A stretch of DNA of 64,000 nucleotides from Akkermansiaceae bacterium UBA7331 (GCA_002471255.1 DKPP01000001.1:62001-126000), one strand, 5' to 3'; counted from the first letter of the stretch, positions 46,042 through 54,925 are shown. Notes: generated by a model not told the origin, from the letters alone. Made by a program: numbers and translations.

Positions 46042-47259
46042 ATGATTTTAAATATAATAATGCTCGCTTTAATAAATTATTTATGGTGGATATTGGGATG
46101 TGTCCTATTAATCATACCTATCTACATACTGATATTTATCTGTGTATATAATGTTCGTTTTAAAAGACAATCTCCTTTAGATATTAAAACTTTTTGTGGA
46201 TATGATGAGCCATATCATCCATCTGTCTTCTATTTTCCTGAAAAATTTGGTCATTATAAATATTGGATGGTTGAGTCTCCTTACCCAATTGGTGCAAAGT
46301 CATCTAGAGACCGATGGGAATGCCCAAGTATCCATGCTTCGGTGAATGGTTACGACTGGCATTCCGTGAGTGAAGATTCCTTTCCTCTAGACGATCTTAC
46401 GAAGGAAGAAATCGAGCGTCATTCTTATCATTCCGATCCACATTTGCTTTATGCTAAAGGGCGTTTGGAGTGTTGGTATCGATTTTGTGATGTAAAAGAT
46501 GGGGATATAAGTCGTACGATTTTTTATCGCAGAACCTCTGATGATGGGATTACATGGTCATCTCGCGAAGAAATGATCTCTTGGTCTCAAAAAAATCACG
46601 ACAAATTGGAGTCTAATCATCTATTATACGAGCCAATAGATGTTTTGGAAGATAATGATCAATTGATTCTAAGCCCTGCGATTATTTATAGAGAAGACAA
46701 GTACCATATGTGGACTTGTTTAAGCGATCAAAGCAAAAAACGATTTTATGTCTCCTATTCCTCTTCCAAAAATGGCAAAAATTGGGAGCCTCGAATCATT
46801 TGTCAATTGGAAGGATATGATCAAGTTATTCCTTGGCATTTGGATGTTTATTATCATGAAGGTATATATTATTTATTAATTTATGATTATCACGGTAAAG
46901 AAATTACGCTATGGGAAAGCACAAATCAGACTTGTTTTAATTTTAAATCTATAATATTGAGAGGTGATTCAAGGATTGGAAGTTTTTATCATAATTTGTA
47001 TCGTGCATCTATTGTAAATGATGGTTCATGGAAAATATATTTTTCTGCCTCATGTAGTAATTTTGTTTCAATAGGTTTGTTGGAAGGTGATTCGTTGGAT
47101 AATCTAACAATGTATAATGGTCCTAAGAGAGAATGTCATTTTTCATATTGCTTAGACGATTTTATATTTCATATAAAAAATGTCGTAAGAGCGAATCCCC
47201 TTACCAGACCATTAATTCCTTTTGCTAAGAATATCAGGGCGAAAATTTTAAATCGTTAA
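46042..47259 (+). CDS. Membrane-anchored beta-propeller protein, glycosidase-like
   Basis: The 405-residue protein has an N-terminal membrane helix (YLWWILGCVLLIIPIYILIFI) and then blade-like repeats with Asp and Trp residues (SSRDRWECPSIHASVNGYDW, SSSKNGKNWEPRIICQLEG). These resemble five-bladed propellers of GH32/43/68 clan or GH130-like enzymes. I cannot identify a full catalytic triad with confidence. Its place at the end of the polysaccharide locus suggests trimming or modification of the glycan outside the cytoplasm. Its last coding bases are repeated, about 85% identical, at 48516-48580. Confidence 0.6.
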   Translation: MILNIIMLALINYLWWILGCVLLIIPIYILIFICVYNVRFKRQSPLDIKTFCGYDEPYHPSVFYFPEKFGHYKYWMVESPYPIGAKSSRDRWECPSIHASVNGYDWHSVSEDSFPLDDLTKEEIERHSYHSDPHLLYAKGRLECWYRFCDVKDGDISRTIFYRRTSDDGITWSSREEMISWSQKNHDKLESNHLLYEPIDVLEDNDQLILSPAIIYREDKYHMWTCLSDQSKKRFYVSYSSSKNGKNWEPRIICQLEGYDQVIPWHLDVYYHEGIYYLLIYDYHGKEITLWESTNQTCFNFKSIILRGDSRIGSFYHNLYRASIVNDGSWKIYFSASCSNFVSIGLLEGDSLDNLTMYNGPKRECHFSYCLDDFIFHIKNVVRANPLTRPLIPFAKNIRAKILNR

Positions 47260-47276
47260 TCTAGTACTTATTGATA
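47212..47276 (+). repeat. Left 65-bp imperfect direct repeat flanking the hairpin array
   Basis: This covers the last codons and stop of the propeller gene plus 17 bp. It aligns without gaps to 48516-48580 at about 55 of 65 positions. The two copies enclose the entire tandem hairpin array and the GxxExxY gene. Confidence 0.75.
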
Positions 47277-47315
47277 AATTGGTAGTAATGGGTAAAAGTG
47301 ATTTGGAAAAGGAAT

Positions 47316-48500
47316 GAAGAATTGAGGATGGTAGGTTTTTGTGTGGTTTGTGAGTTCGTATGCCTTTATCAATTTCCGTGTAAATCTGTGGCCTTCTGTG
47401 GTTGATATTTTTTTAACCACGGAAGGCACGGAGGAACACGGAATTTTTTTAGATGTTTGGTTGGGTGTAGAGGGTGGTTTAAGGTTTTTTGAGGAGGGGT
47501 GAAGAATTTTAGGATGGTAGGTTTTTGTGTGGTTTGTGAGTTTGTATGCTCTTATCAATTTCCGTGTAAATCCGTGGCCTTCTGTGGTTGATATTTTTTG
47601 AACCACGGAAAGCACGGAGGAACACGGAATGTTTTTTAGATGATTTTTCTTTTATTTTAGTAAGTTATTTTGTATGAAAATTGTATGCAACTATACCTAG
47701 AAAATGAAACCTACAAGATTAGACAAGCTTGTTTCCATGTTTATCGGGTTCTTGGTCATGGATTTTTGGAAGCTATTTATCAGGAATGTTTAGAATTACA
47801 ATTTGCCAAACTGAATATTCCTTTTGAATCACAAAAGCTTCTGCAAGTTATGTTTGAAGGAAAGATTTTGAAACAAACATATAAGGCTGATTTAATATGT
47901 TATGATCAGATTATTGTTGAAATTAAAGCTGTAAAAGCGATCTTGCCGGAACATAAGGCTCAAATTATTAATTATCTACGATTAACGGGGTTGAAGCTTG
48001 GGTTGCTAGTGAATTTTGGTGCTTATCCTAAGATGGAAATAGTACGTTTAGTGGTGTGATTTTCTATGCCTTATCAATTTCCGTGCGAATCTGTGGCCTT
48101 CTGTGGTTGATATTTTTGGAACCACGGAAAGCACGGAGGAACACGGAAGTTTTTTTAGGTGTTTAGTCGGGGTAGGGATGAAGAATTTTAGGATGGTAGG
48201 TTTTTGTGTGGTTTGTGAGTTGGTATGCTCTTATCAATTTCTGTGTAAATCAGTGGCCTTCTGTGGTTGATATTATTTGAACCACGGAAAGCACGGAGGA
48301 GCACGGAATTTTTTTAGATGATTGGTTGGGTGTAGAGGGTGGTTTAAGGTTTTTTGAGGAGGGGTGAAGAATTTTAGGATGGTAGGTTTTTTTTGGGGGG
48401 TGTGAGTTCGTATGCTCTTATCAATTTCTGTGTAAATCTTTGGCCTCTGTGGTTGATATTTTTTTAACCACGGAAAGCACGGAGGAATACGGAATGTTTT
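47316..48500 (+). repeat. Tandem array of ~185-bp hairpin units interrupted by a GxxExxY gene
   Basis: Five copies occur: 47316-47500, 47501-about 47646, about 48065-48179, 48180-48365 and 48366-48500. Spacing between full copies is 185-186 bp. Each contains a ~70-nt imperfect hairpin (47374-47443, 47560-47629, 48079-48148, 48239-48308, 48426-48494) with outer arms TTCCGTGT/ACACGGAA, a middle TCCGTG/CACGGA and inner TTCTGTGGTT/AACCACGGAA, around an AT-rich loop and mostly followed by a T-run. Copy 2 lacks its tail and copy 3 its head, and the GxxExxY gene fills the gap exactly. Confidence 0.92.
47685..48059 (+). CDS. GxxExxY protein, PD-(D/E)XK nuclease-like
   Basis: The 124-residue protein (start at ATG 47685; a TTG at 47670 would add five residues) contains the family motif G-x2-E-x2-Y in LGHGFLEAIYQECLE and a nuclease-like core with Asp in YKADLICYDQ followed by E-x-K in VEIKAVKAI. 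It ends with the typical AQIINYLRLTGLKLGLLVNFG block. The GxxExxY family (related to PDDEXK_3) has no established function that I know of. The gene is embedded in the tandem hairpin array, which suggests the protein and repeats form one element. Confidence 0.88.
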   Translation: MQLYLENETYKIRQACFHVYRVLGHGFLEAIYQECLELQFAKLNIPFESQKLLQVMFEGKILKQTYKADLICYDQIIVEIKAVKAILPEHKAQIINYLRLTGLKLGLLVNFGAYPKMEIVRLVV

Positions 48501-48515
48501 GTTGCATTGGGTTCC

Positions 48516-48580
48516 TTAATTACTTTTGTTAAGAAAATTAGGGATAAAATCTTAAATCGTTACTCTAGTGTTTATTGATA
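48516..48580 (+). repeat. Right 65-bp imperfect direct repeat flanking the hairpin array
   Basis: This matches 47212-47276 at about 85% identity without gaps. It still reads ITFVKKIRDKILNR in one frame, equivalent to the IPFAKNIRAKILNR end of the propeller protein, so it is a relic of that gene's 3' end or of a paralogue. Confidence 0.75.
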
Positions 48581-48582
48581 AT

Positions 48583-48613
48583 AAAAATACTGCATGGTTT
48601 TGGGGCCATGCAG
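48583..48613 (-). terminator. Terminator of the PEP-CTERM gene
   Basis: CTGCATGG (48590-48597) and CCATGCAG (48606-48613) form an 8-bp stem. On the minus strand it is followed by a T-rich tail (TATTTTTATT). Confidence 0.75.
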
Positions 48614-48652
48614 CATTTATTAGTTAGATTATGATGTTTTAGGTATAGGGTA

Positions 48653-49330
48653 TTAGGATTTTCTGCGGCGTCTTAGCAAAAGAGAAGCAAGGCCAAGACC
48701 TGCCAGTGCAGTGGTAGAGGGTTCAGGGATTGATTCCCCTTTAATGCTGATAATGGGGGAAGCATTTGGGAAAACAGGGTACTCCGAACCGCTGATCGTG
48801 TTTTTATCATTTTTCGGAGCTACAATTATTGGATTAAAAGATACAGATTCTGTGGTAGTGATGGTAAAAGTGATTTTATCGCTAGAGCTCAATTGTAGAT
48901 TAAGGGACGAAAAATCGAAATTTAAATACGCATGATTGTTTGTATCACCCATTGAGGTGCTGGTACACGTAGTGGAATAGTTTTTCCCATTAACCGTAAA
49001 AGATAGATTAAAAGAGCCTGATAATTCGGTATCAGACGAAGTAGAAGCACCAATAATTGAAATGGAAGTCAGTTTAAAACTTTCTCCCGTACCGGTCGAA
49101 TGCATAGCACCTAAATCAGCAGAAAAACTAAATGGAGATACAGCGTTTACCGAAATGTTAGGTTCATACTCAAGGCTTGGATTAAGCTTACCGGGATGGA
49201 AATCTTCATATAAAGAAGAACTTGTGCCACCTGTAGTAGTTAATTTCGTATCTAGAGTGATTGTAGCGGCGTTGGCACTAGCGATAGCGATACAGGACAA
49301 TCCGAGTAAAATAGTTAGAGATAATTTCAT
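48653..49330 (-). CDS. PEP-CTERM sorted exported protein
   Basis: The 225-residue protein has a signal peptide (MKLSLTILLGLSCIAIASANA) and a Ser/Thr-rich beta-type middle. Its C-terminal sorting signal is PEPSTTALAGLGLASLLL followed by RRRRKS: the PEP motif, a membrane helix and a basic cluster. Such proteins are processed by exosortase and often associate with surface polysaccharide. No exosortase gene is in this window. The single gene stands between the hairpin array and tRNA-Ser, next to the polysaccharide locus, which fits the known link between PEP-CTERM proteins and exopolysaccharide. Confidence 0.9.
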   Translation of the reverse strand: MKLSLTILLGLSCIAIASANAATITLDTKLTTTGGTSSSLYEDFHPGKLNPSLEYEPNISVNAVSPFSFSADLGAMHSTGTGESFKLTSISIIGASTSSDTELSGSFNLSFTVNGKNYSTTCTSTSMGDTNNHAYLNFDFSSLNLQLSSSDKITFTITTTESVSFNPIIVAPKNDKNTISGSEYPVFPNASPIISIKGESIPEPSTTALAGLGLASLLLRRRRKS

Positions 49331-49486
49331 ATAATGATCAATGACCCCCGAAGTATATAGACTAAAATGATCATAGTCGAGGATTAAAGAATAGTACTAT
49401 AATATGACGCATTGCATCAAAACTAAAAAAGTTTCATTTTTATCTTTACAAAAAATAAGATTTACACTAGAATCTTGCCACGTTAC

Positions 49487-49574
49487 GGAGAGATGGCAGA
49501 GCGGTTTAATGCAGCGGTCTTGAAAACCGCCGTGGGGAAACTCACCCTGGGTTCGAATCCCAGTCTCTCCGCCA
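49487..49574 (+). tRNA. tRNA-Ser (anticodon UGA)
   Basis: The acceptor stem GGAGAGA (49487-49493) pairs with TCTCTCC (49564-49570), followed by discriminator G and an encoded CCA (49572-49574). The anticodon stem GCGGT/ACCGC encloses CTTGAAA with anticodon TGA at 49521-49523. There is a long variable arm, typical of serine tRNA, and the T-loop reads GGTTCGAATCC. Confidence 0.97.
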
Positions 49575-49586
49575 CTTTTTTCTTAG

Positions 49587-49610
49587 GCACCACATGATGG
49601 TGCTTTTTTT
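49587..49610 (+). terminator. Terminator after tRNA-Ser
   Basis: GCACCA (49587-49592) and TGGTGC (49598-49603) form a 6-bp stem with a 5-nt loop, followed by seven T residues. Confidence 0.85.
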
Positions 49611-49712
49611 GTATCTGCGAATTGAGCTATCGGCATGACCAGTTAGACGAACGAGGTCATCCACCGATTATATCGGAGAGCCAATTAACTCCTCGGGCGC
49701 TTCATGTTTTAA

Positions 49713-50789
49713 TTAATGTTTCAATGGGATAATGACAATAAAGGTGTCGCCGGTTGTGTCTCCTTTGTCCATGACGGCTACGGAGAGGGCTATCGGTTTA
49801 TCGTTTTCGAAAAAGACAGAGGGGCGTTCCATTCTGCTTACTTTCATATCGGGTTGCCCGTTTTGTCTTTTGATATTTTTTGTTGTTATTTTGAAATCTT
49901 TTGCTTTTTCCCAATGGATGCCATCCGCAGAAGTCATTAGCCCAAGATAGTTGTGTGCATGAAAGATTGCATAATAACGTCCGGTTTTTTCATCACACCA
50001 CATGGATACGTCTTCTGTATCCCAGCCATCAATAACCGGTTTTTCTTGGATTTTAAACCCTTTATCGGGAAAATCCGAGATAGCGATTGCTTGGGATCTG
50101 AGTCGAAAGTCAGCTCCTTTTTTGTCACCTTTGACGATGAGGTAAAATTTGCCATCTTTTCCTTGTGTGATTGCCGGGTTGACTGCCAAGGTTTGGATGG
50201 GGCCGTCGGGTTCAACGAGCGGCTTTTTTTCGATTTTCCATGGACCATTAATGGAATCGGAAACGGCGACATAACTTCTTTGATTTTCTCTCAAAGGAGT
50301 CCACATCGGGTCACTATAGCTATTCTTGGCAATTTGATCGAGTTGCTGCGAGCTTAAGTCTTTATCTGCGTGTGTCCCGATAAAGTAGAGGTAATACTTG
50401 CCGTTGAACTTTTTAATTTTCGGATTGTGAGCTGTGATGAGATTTCCTGCTTTATAAATTGGCTTTTCAAAGTCCACTAAAGTATTCACATAACGGTAGG
50501 GTCCTGTAGGTGAATCAGATACGGCGTGGGCTATTGTTGATTTGGTTAGCCATGCTTGGAAACTTTGATTGCGCTTCCATCGAGAATAGATTAAGTGATA
50601 TTTGCCATCATCGCCTTTAATGATGGAATTACACCAATTAAAATATTCAGGATCGCGAAAAATGTTGGTGGAGTTTATTTCCTGTAATTTATCCGAAAGG
50701 GTGATCTGGTCTTGTTTGTTTTCAGGGGCGGAAAGAGCGACTGTATTAAAAATCATACAGCCCAAAATTGTAGCAAACATACATTTCAT
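49713..50789 (-). CDS. Secreted GH43-like glycoside hydrolase
   Basis: The 358-residue protein has a signal peptide (MKCMFATILGCMIFNTVALSA) and a five-bladed propeller pattern: FRDPEYFNWCNSIIKGDDGKYHLIYSRW, AHNPKIKKFNGKYYLYFIG, VNPAITQGKDGKFYLIVKG and EDVSMWCDEKTGRYYAIFHAH. These blades carry the Asp and Glu residues expected of GH43 or related clans. The substrate is unknown. A promoter with TTGACA is just upstream, and the predicted mRNA start lies one base from the ATG. Confidence 0.8.
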   Translation of the reverse strand: MKCMFATILGCMIFNTVALSAPENKQDQITLSDKLQEINSTNIFRDPEYFNWCNSIIKGDDGKYHLIYSRWKRNQSFQAWLTKSTIAHAVSDSPTGPYRYVNTLVDFEKPIYKAGNLITAHNPKIKKFNGKYYLYFIGTHADKDLSSQQLDQIAKNSYSDPMWTPLRENQRSYVAVSDSINGPWKIEKKPLVEPDGPIQTLAVNPAITQGKDGKFYLIVKGDKKGADFRLRSQAIAISDFPDKGFKIQEKPVIDGWDTEDVSMWCDEKTGRYYAIFHAHNYLGLMTSADGIHWEKAKDFKITTKNIKRQNGQPDMKVSRMERPSVFFENDKPIALSVAVMDKGDTTGDTFIVIIPLKH

Positions 50790-50796
50790 TAATGAA

Positions 50797-50824
50797 AATT
50801 TAATGAACTCTTTTTGCTTGTCAA
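50797..50824 (-). promoter_or_regulatory. Promoter of the GH43-like gene
   Basis: On the minus strand TTGACA (50819-50824), 16 bp, then TAAATT (50797-50802). Seven bases separate the -10 box from the ATG at 50789, predicting a leaderless transcript. Confidence 0.5.
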
Positions 50825-50852
50825 ACGTATTCGAAAAAAGTCGTGTAAGGTA

Positions 50853-52205
50853 TTATTTTTTACGAGAAAGTTTCCATGCGATCAAACACCACAAAAGAAA
50901 TATCCCTAAACAAATAATCCATACAGTCCAAAGGCCACAAGTAAAGACGAGAGTAAAGGCGAGCGCTGTCCATAGTCCACCCCCCATGATGGGCTCATGC
51001 AATAGTTGTTTATAGCCAAAGGCCTCAGGCGCTACTGTTTTTGCTTCGGGATCCACTGTACGTAGTAATAATAGTCCGGTAGCTGTAACGCCCATTGATT
51101 GCCCAAACTCAGCTATGCTACGCTCAAACCATGCTTCTTTAAATAATCGGGGTCCTACCCATACGACCATAAAAATACTCCATAATGAGCCTACTATGAT
51201 TAAAATAAGTAGGGGTAACCAATTCGCGCTAACGACATCTAGCCTAATGGTCATCACAGCGGAAACGACTAGGAAATCTAAAGAGGCTCCGGATAGTCGT
51301 TTCATTTGTCCGTGATCTATTAAATGTTCTAATTTAACTTTTTCAGAGATTTTTTGTAATATGATCCCTCCGATCATGCAAAGAGGGAATAATGGAAATG
51401 ATCGGAAAAAACATTCCTCGGGTGTTTTGTGTGTGATAGCCGTTTCTAGGGCAATCAGTCCTTCTAATAAGCCCCAACCTAAGCAAATAGCTAAACCGAT
51501 CAGTGCAATATGCCATGCCAAGGAGTCAATTGAATCGCTAAAAACGGTTTGTTTACCGGCATTCGGTGAGTTTTTTGGGGTATAAACCCCTAATGATTCT
51601 TGTGAATTGCCTGTTTCTGTTTTGCGAATGTGGGAAAGGTGGCCTTTTTTTGATGCCCAATTGATTAGTACGATGCCTATGACTATGCCTAAAATCATTC
51701 CAATGGTGGCTAATGTGTAGCCTAAGGCTATTCCATCGCTCCAATGAAATTGAGTGAAAGCAGAGCTCATCCCACCAACGGTACCATGCCCCCCTTCAAA
51801 GCCTATCTCAAGCAAATTGCCAAAACCGTCGCTTACGGAAAATAGGGGAATGAGTAGCAGACCGGTAATTCCTAATCCGACGACGTACTGTCCCCATGCA
51901 GTCATTTGTCCAAAACAAAATTGGGGAAAGGCTATATTGATGATTTTTTTGAGTTTAGGGGTGATCTCTCCTAAGAAAAGGGCGGCAAAGACAATGTTTA
52001 TGAGGAATCCGGGTAATGTTCGAATGGCTGATAACCAATCTGGCGGTATCAAATTTGGGAAGATTGAAATGATACATAAGCCTACGAGGCCACCTATCAC
52101 CGAACTAGGTAAATATAAAAATCTTAAAACGGGGATAAAGCTTCTTAGACCTTTACCAATAATAAGAAGAAGTGATAATAAACAAAAAATGCCCAAAGCA
52201 CTCAT
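50853..52205 (-). CDS. gltS: Sodium/glutamate symporter (GltS family)
   Basis: The 450-residue membrane protein has about ten hydrophobic segments and the GltS signatures LPSSVIGGLVGL, FEGGHGTVGGMSSAF and LDFLVVSAVMTIRLD. It takes up glutamate with sodium. The start is fixed by GGAGG at 52216-52220 (minus strand), one of the few clear Shine-Dalgarno sites here. It is somewhat longer than E. coli GltS (401 residues), with an expanded central loop (about 195-225). Glutamate uptake would feed the nitrogen genes at 7-17 kb. Confidence 0.85.
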   Translation of the reverse strand: MSALGIFCLLSLLLIIGKGLRSFIPVLRFLYLPSSVIGGLVGLCIISIFPNLIPPDWLSAIRTLPGFLINIVFAALFLGEITPKLKKIINIAFPQFCFGQMTAWGQYVVGLGITGLLLIPLFSVSDGFGNLLEIGFEGGHGTVGGMSSAFTQFHWSDGIALGYTLATIGMILGIVIGIVLINWASKKGHLSHIRKTETGNSQESLGVYTPKNSPNAGKQTVFSDSIDSLAWHIALIGLAICLGWGLLEGLIALETAITHKTPEECFFRSFPLFPLCMIGGIILQKISEKVKLEHLIDHGQMKRLSGASLDFLVVSAVMTIRLDVVSANWLPLLILIIVGSLWSIFMVVWVGPRLFKEAWFERSIAEFGQSMGVTATGLLLLRTVDPEAKTVAPEAFGYKQLLHEPIMGGGLWTALAFTLVFTCGLWTVWIICLGIFLLWCLIAWKLSRKK

Positions 52206-52290
52206 ACACTTAATTCCTCCATACGTTAAAGTTACAACTCAGTATGGAGAGAATCAAGATTAGTTTAAGTTTCTTTTAGGCAAAATGGCA

Positions 52291-53442
52291 TTATCCTTTA
52301 ACCACGGCTAAAGGTCTTAGCTTGACCAAGATCTCGACAAGATCTTTTTGGTTTTCCATCACCATGTCAATATCCTTATAAGCACGGGCGGCTTCTTCAA
52401 GATCATTACGATTGCGTAAGCCATGTAAGATACCTTGCTTATCAAGCAATGCTTTCTCTTCTTCAAAATCAAGCTGGGCAATGGCCTGAGTTCTAGAAAG
52501 AACTCGACCGGCTCCGTGGGAGCAAGAATGTAAGCTGGCCCGGCTTCCTTTCCCTTGTACAATGTATGAGGAAGTACCTTGAGATCCGGGAATGATGCCT
52601 ATGGTATTTGTGTTGGCTAAAGTAGCCCCCTTACGATGAACCCAAACGTTTTGATTGTAATGATTTTCTAAGGCAACGTAATTATGATGAATATTAATTT
52701 CAGACTGAAACTCGACCTGCGGTTCTACTTCAAGGAATGCATTTTTAATATGGTGTAACATTGCTTGACGATTTGCATAAGCAAATTCTAAGCAAAGATT
52801 CATCTCTCTTAAATAATCGTCAAACTCGGTCGTACCCTTAGGCAAAAAAGCAAGTTTGTCATCCACCACTTGATTATGGAACCACTGTTTACAAAGGTCC
52901 TGAGCCAAAGCATCGTAATGTTTAGCCACTTTATAGCCGAGATTGCGTGAGCCTGAGTGAATCATAATCCATATATGACCATCATCCCCACTTTGTATTT
53001 CAATGAAATGGTTACCCCCACCTAAAGTCCCTAATTGATTCTGAGCTGATTGCCATTCTTGGGCGCAAATGGTGGTTTGTTGCCATTCTTCACGATCAAA
53101 CAATGGATGTGCTTGTGGGGTCTGGTGATGTTTCATTCCCAAAGGAATATTTTGACGAATCGAGCTTAAGATACTTTTAAGTGAATCTGTGCTGATAGTA
53201 GTCAATGAAGTTTTAACGGCAAGCATCCCACAGCCAATATCAACGCCTACCATATTGGGACTCACGGCATTCTTAAATGCAACAACACCTCCTATGGGCA
53301 TACCCATTCCTAAATGCGCATCAGGCATCAAACATACGTTGCCAATCAAACATGGGTGATTAGCAATGTTTTTTGCTTGGGCTAAGGTGTTTTCATCTAA
53401 ATCTTTACACCATGATAATATGTTTTTTGTAATTTTATCCAT
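52291..53442 (-). CDS. rtcB: RtcB-family RNA ligase
   Basis: This 383-residue protein has the manganese-binding motifs VCLMPDAHLGMGMPIGG, VGVDIGCGML with the invariant Cys, GGGNHFIEIQ and HSGSRNLG, and the guanylylated histidine in LHSCSHGAGRVLSR. RtcB joins 2',3'-cyclic phosphate RNA ends to 5'-OH ends, for tRNA or RNA repair. It is slightly shorter than E. coli RtcB (408). No RtcA or archease gene is adjacent, so it appears to act alone. Confidence 0.92.
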   Translation of the reverse strand: MDKITKNILSWCKDLDENTLAQAKNIANHPCLIGNVCLMPDAHLGMGMPIGGVVAFKNAVSPNMVGVDIGCGMLAVKTSLTTISTDSLKSILSSIRQNIPLGMKHHQTPQAHPLFDREEWQQTTICAQEWQSAQNQLGTLGGGNHFIEIQSGDDGHIWIMIHSGSRNLGYKVAKHYDALAQDLCKQWFHNQVVDDKLAFLPKGTTEFDDYLREMNLCLEFAYANRQAMLHHIKNAFLEVEPQVEFQSEINIHHNYVALENHYNQNVWVHRKGATLANTNTIGIIPGSQGTSSYIVQGKGSRASLHSCSHGAGRVLSRTQAIAQLDFEEEKALLDKQGILHGLRNRNDLEEAARAYKDIDMVMENQKDLVEILVKLRPLAVVKG

Positions 53443-53538
53443 TTAGCTGAGGTTGATTGTAGTTATTAATTTTAGGCTATATGAAGAACGATTAGTGTCA
53501 ACCTTTTAATAGGCGCTAGTTTATCTCGTGTTGCATCA

Positions 53539-53578
53539 AAAGAAAGCCGACTCATCACTTTGTAGCAATGAGCCGGCA
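53539..53578 (-). terminator. Terminator of the cysK-metY operon
   Basis: On the minus strand GCCGGCTCAT pairs with ATGAGTCGGC (53547-53578, one G-U pair) and is followed by TTTCTTTT. Confidence 0.8.
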
Positions 53579-53605
53579 GGATGGATGATACAATTTGTTT
53601 GTATT

Positions 53606-54904
53606 TTATGATTTAGATATCGCTATGGCATTATCTAAAGCAGTCGTGATATCGTCTATGTGTTCCAATCCGATGGAAAGACGAATCAAGTCCGAAGTCA
53701 GATCAAATGCTAATTGATCTTCAGCGGAAAGCTGGGAATGAGTGGTGCTGCTAGGGTGGATGATAAGACTCTTGGCATCACCTACATTGGCAAGATGTGA
53801 GAAAACATGCTTATCAATATTGTCAATAAGCTTAATAGCTCCATCATATCCACCCTTAAGGCCAAATACGACCATGCCGCCAAAACCGTTATGAAGATAT
53901 TCTTTAGCTACTTCATAAGAAGGGTCATCTTCCAATCCGGGATAGCGAACCCATGCTACATCAGGGTGCTTAGCTAAATGCTTCGCTACGGCTAAACCGT
54001 TTTCAGAATGTTTTTTCATTCTCAAGGCTAATGTTTCCACACCTTGTAAGAACATCCATGCGTTATCCGGAGATAAACTGGCTCCTGTGTTACGCAATAG
54101 AACAGTTCTCATTCTTAAAATGAAGGCAAGAGGATTCAAATCGCCTAAATCATGGGCGAATCGCAGACCGTGATAGCCACGATCAGGTTCGTTATATAAG
54201 GCAAATTTACTATCCGTCCAATCAAAGTTACCGGCATCGATGACTATGCCACCAATTGCAGTGCCGTGACCACCGATCCATTTGGATAAGGAATGGATTA
54301 CAATGTTTGCACCATGCTCAATAGGTTTTAATTGAGTAGGGGGTGTAAATGTGGAATCGACAATCAATGGTAAATGATATTTTTTGGCAATTTCGGCATA
54401 GCCTTTGATATTGGCAACATCCAGTACAGGATTACCTACCGTTTCGATATAGATGGCTCGGGTCTTGTCGTTGATAGCCTCTTCTACAGCTACAAAATCA
54501 TTGAGCGGAGTAAATTTCGTTACAATGCCTTGATTTGGTAAGATGGCATCAAACATGGTAAACGTACCACCATATAGATTATTGGCCGCTACTAGCTCAT
54601 CTCCTTCTTTTAAGATGTTGAGAATGGCGTAGTTAATAGCAGCGGTGCCTGATGCTACAGCTAGAGCAGCTACGCCCCCTTCAAGAGCGGCGATACGCTG
54701 TTCAAGCACATCATTTGTAGGGTTCATCAAGCGTGAATAGATGTTACCAAGTACTTTTAAGCCAAATAAGTCGGCTCCGTGTTGAGTGTCTTTAAACTGG
54801 TATGCAGTAGTGCGATACACAGGTACGCCACGTGATAAGGTATCACTATCGGGTTGATGACCGGCGTGTATGGCCAATGTTTCTGGGTGATATGTAGTGC
54901 TCAT
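53606..54904 (-). CDS. metY: O-acetylhomoserine sulfhydrylase
   Basis: The 432-residue PLP enzyme of the Cys/Met-metabolism family makes homocysteine from O-acetylhomoserine and sulfide. Diagnostic regions are LAIHAGHQPD, YSRLMNPTNDVLEQRIAALEGG, NNLYGGTF and the Schiff-base lysine in IHSLSKWIGGHGTAIGG. Length around 430 is characteristic of MetY rather than cystathionine gamma-synthase (about 380). It follows cysK by 21 bp, forming a sulfide-assimilation operon. Confidence 0.93.
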   Translation of the reverse strand: MSTTYHPETLAIHAGHQPDSDTLSRGVPVYRTTAYQFKDTQHGADLFGLKVLGNIYSRLMNPTNDVLEQRIAALEGGVAALAVASGTAAINYAILNILKEGDELVAANNLYGGTFTMFDAILPNQGIVTKFTPLNDFVAVEEAINDKTRAIYIETVGNPVLDVANIKGYAEIAKKYHLPLIVDSTFTPPTQLKPIEHGANIVIHSLSKWIGGHGTAIGGIVIDAGNFDWTDSKFALYNEPDRGYHGLRFAHDLGDLNPLAFILRMRTVLLRNTGASLSPDNAWMFLQGVETLALRMKKHSENGLAVAKHLAKHPDVAWVRYPGLEDDPSYEVAKEYLHNGFGGMVVFGLKGGYDGAIKLIDNIDKHVFSHLANVGDAKSLIIHPSSTTHSQLSAEDQLAFDLTSDLIRLSIGLEHIDDITTALDNAIAISKS

Positions 54905-54925
54905 CTATGTCTTATATTAGGGTGG

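Noticed and set aside
47268..47615. A 115-codon leftward frame across the first two repeat units
   Set aside because: It is only a translation of the tandem repeat; the same peptide (TRKLI.AY.LTNHTKTYHP) appears twice because the DNA repeats, and there is no ribosome site or family match.
47316..48500. CRISPR array
   Set aside because: The units are about 185 bp long with no short conserved repeat and unique spacer alternation, and no cas genes are nearby.
48711..49334. Rightward frames opposite the PEP-CTERM gene
   Set aside because: The leftward frame has a signal peptide and a complete PEP-CTERM sorting tail; the opposite frames have neither.
49611..49712. A second tRNA or tRNA fragment after tRNA-Ser
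   Set aside because: Short tRNA-like words are present on the minus strand, but I could not build a cloverleaf with an acceptor stem.
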